NCBI GenBank assembly: GCA_023388835.1
Contig: JAEWFK010000150.1
Location: 1 to 6,662, forward strand
Length of the DNA stretch: 6,662 nucleotides
Direction of reading: 5' to 3'
Origin: Pseudomonadota bacterium
Lineage (GTDB): Bacteria; Pseudomonadota; Gammaproteobacteria; Burkholderiales; Burkholderiaceae_B
Shown: positions 6,631 through 6,662 of the stretch, in pieces
Layout of the letters: each line of letters opens with the position of its first letter
Position numbering within the stretch: position 1 is the first letter of the stretch
Program-made: the position numbers and the translations under genes
The notes under the pieces: generated by a model
Database searches by the model: none
The model's input: only the letters and a program-made list of their open reading frames with translations
Told to the model about the DNA's origin: nothing

Positions 6631-6646
6631 GCACGATACGTGCCAA
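6631..6646 (-). promoter_or_regulatory. Candidate sigma-54 (-24/-12) promoter of the prp operon
   Basis: On the minus strand the sequence reads TTGGCACG-TATC-GTGC. The sigma-54 consensus is (C/T)TGGCACG-N4-TTGC(A/T). The match is complete in the -24 block, and the -12 block differs only in its first T and its last base, with GG and GC exactly 10 nt apart. The predicted start lies near 6617-6619, giving a leader of about 47-49 nt. In Salmonella and E. coli, prpBCDE is sigma-54 dependent and activated by PrpR in response to 2-methylcitrate, which fits this placement. A TTGGCA hexamer inside it resembles a -35 box, but I see no good -10 at the right distance. Activator and IHF sites would lie mostly beyond the right edge. 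Confidence 0.65.
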
Positions 6647-6662
6647 CTTTCTCCGAAGCAAA

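Noticed and set aside
6571..6662. Sigma-70 promoter using TTGGCA at 6646-6641 as -35, or a riboswitch in the leader
   Set aside because: No TATAAT-like box lies 16-18 nt downstream of TTGGCA, and the leader of about 48 nt is too short and shows no riboswitch core; the sigma-54 reading explains the same bases better.

Overview
This GC-rich window carries most of a propionate-catabolism (2-methylcitrate cycle) operon. All genes are on the minus strand and read from the right edge to the left: prpB - prpC - acnD - prpF - prpD, with prpD cut by the left edge. Gene order and protein texture suggest a betaproteobacterium of the Burkholderiales, probably Alcaligenaceae (Bordetella/Achromobacter-like). 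This assignment is inferred from remembered family resemblance and was not tested by a search.

Layout on the minus strand. The right edge (6571-6662) holds the 5' control region. It contains a strong candidate sigma-54 (-24/-12) promoter, an inverted repeat overlapping that promoter, a second tight palindrome in the predicted leader, and the prpB ribosome binding site. prpB (GTG start) follows. A 59-nt gap with a stable C(UGCG)G hairpin leads to prpC. A 70-nt gap with G+C-rich inverted repeats and a possible 15-codon leader ORF leads to acnD. prpF starts 17 nt after the acnD stop with an excellent Shine-Dalgarno sequence. A 138-nt gap separates prpF from the 5' part of prpD.

How the genes work together. 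PrpC condenses propionyl-CoA with oxaloacetate to 2-methylcitrate. AcnD (an Fe-S dehydratase) with PrpF (an isomerase/accessory protein) converts 2-methylcitrate to 2-methyl-cis-aconitate. PrpD is the iron-sulfur-independent 2-methylcitrate dehydratase for the same step, so the operon appears to encode both alternatives. A general aconitase elsewhere would hydrate 2-methyl-cis-aconitate to 2-methylisocitrate. PrpB then cleaves that to pyruvate and succinate. No propionyl-CoA synthetase (prpE) or regulator (prpR) is visible; they may lie outside the window.

The coding content is a known pathway, and I found no novel enzymatic system. The points worth checking are in the non-coding DNA (sigma-54 promoter, palindromes, intercistronic hairpins, the possible acnD leader peptide) and in the coexistence of acnD/prpF with prpD.
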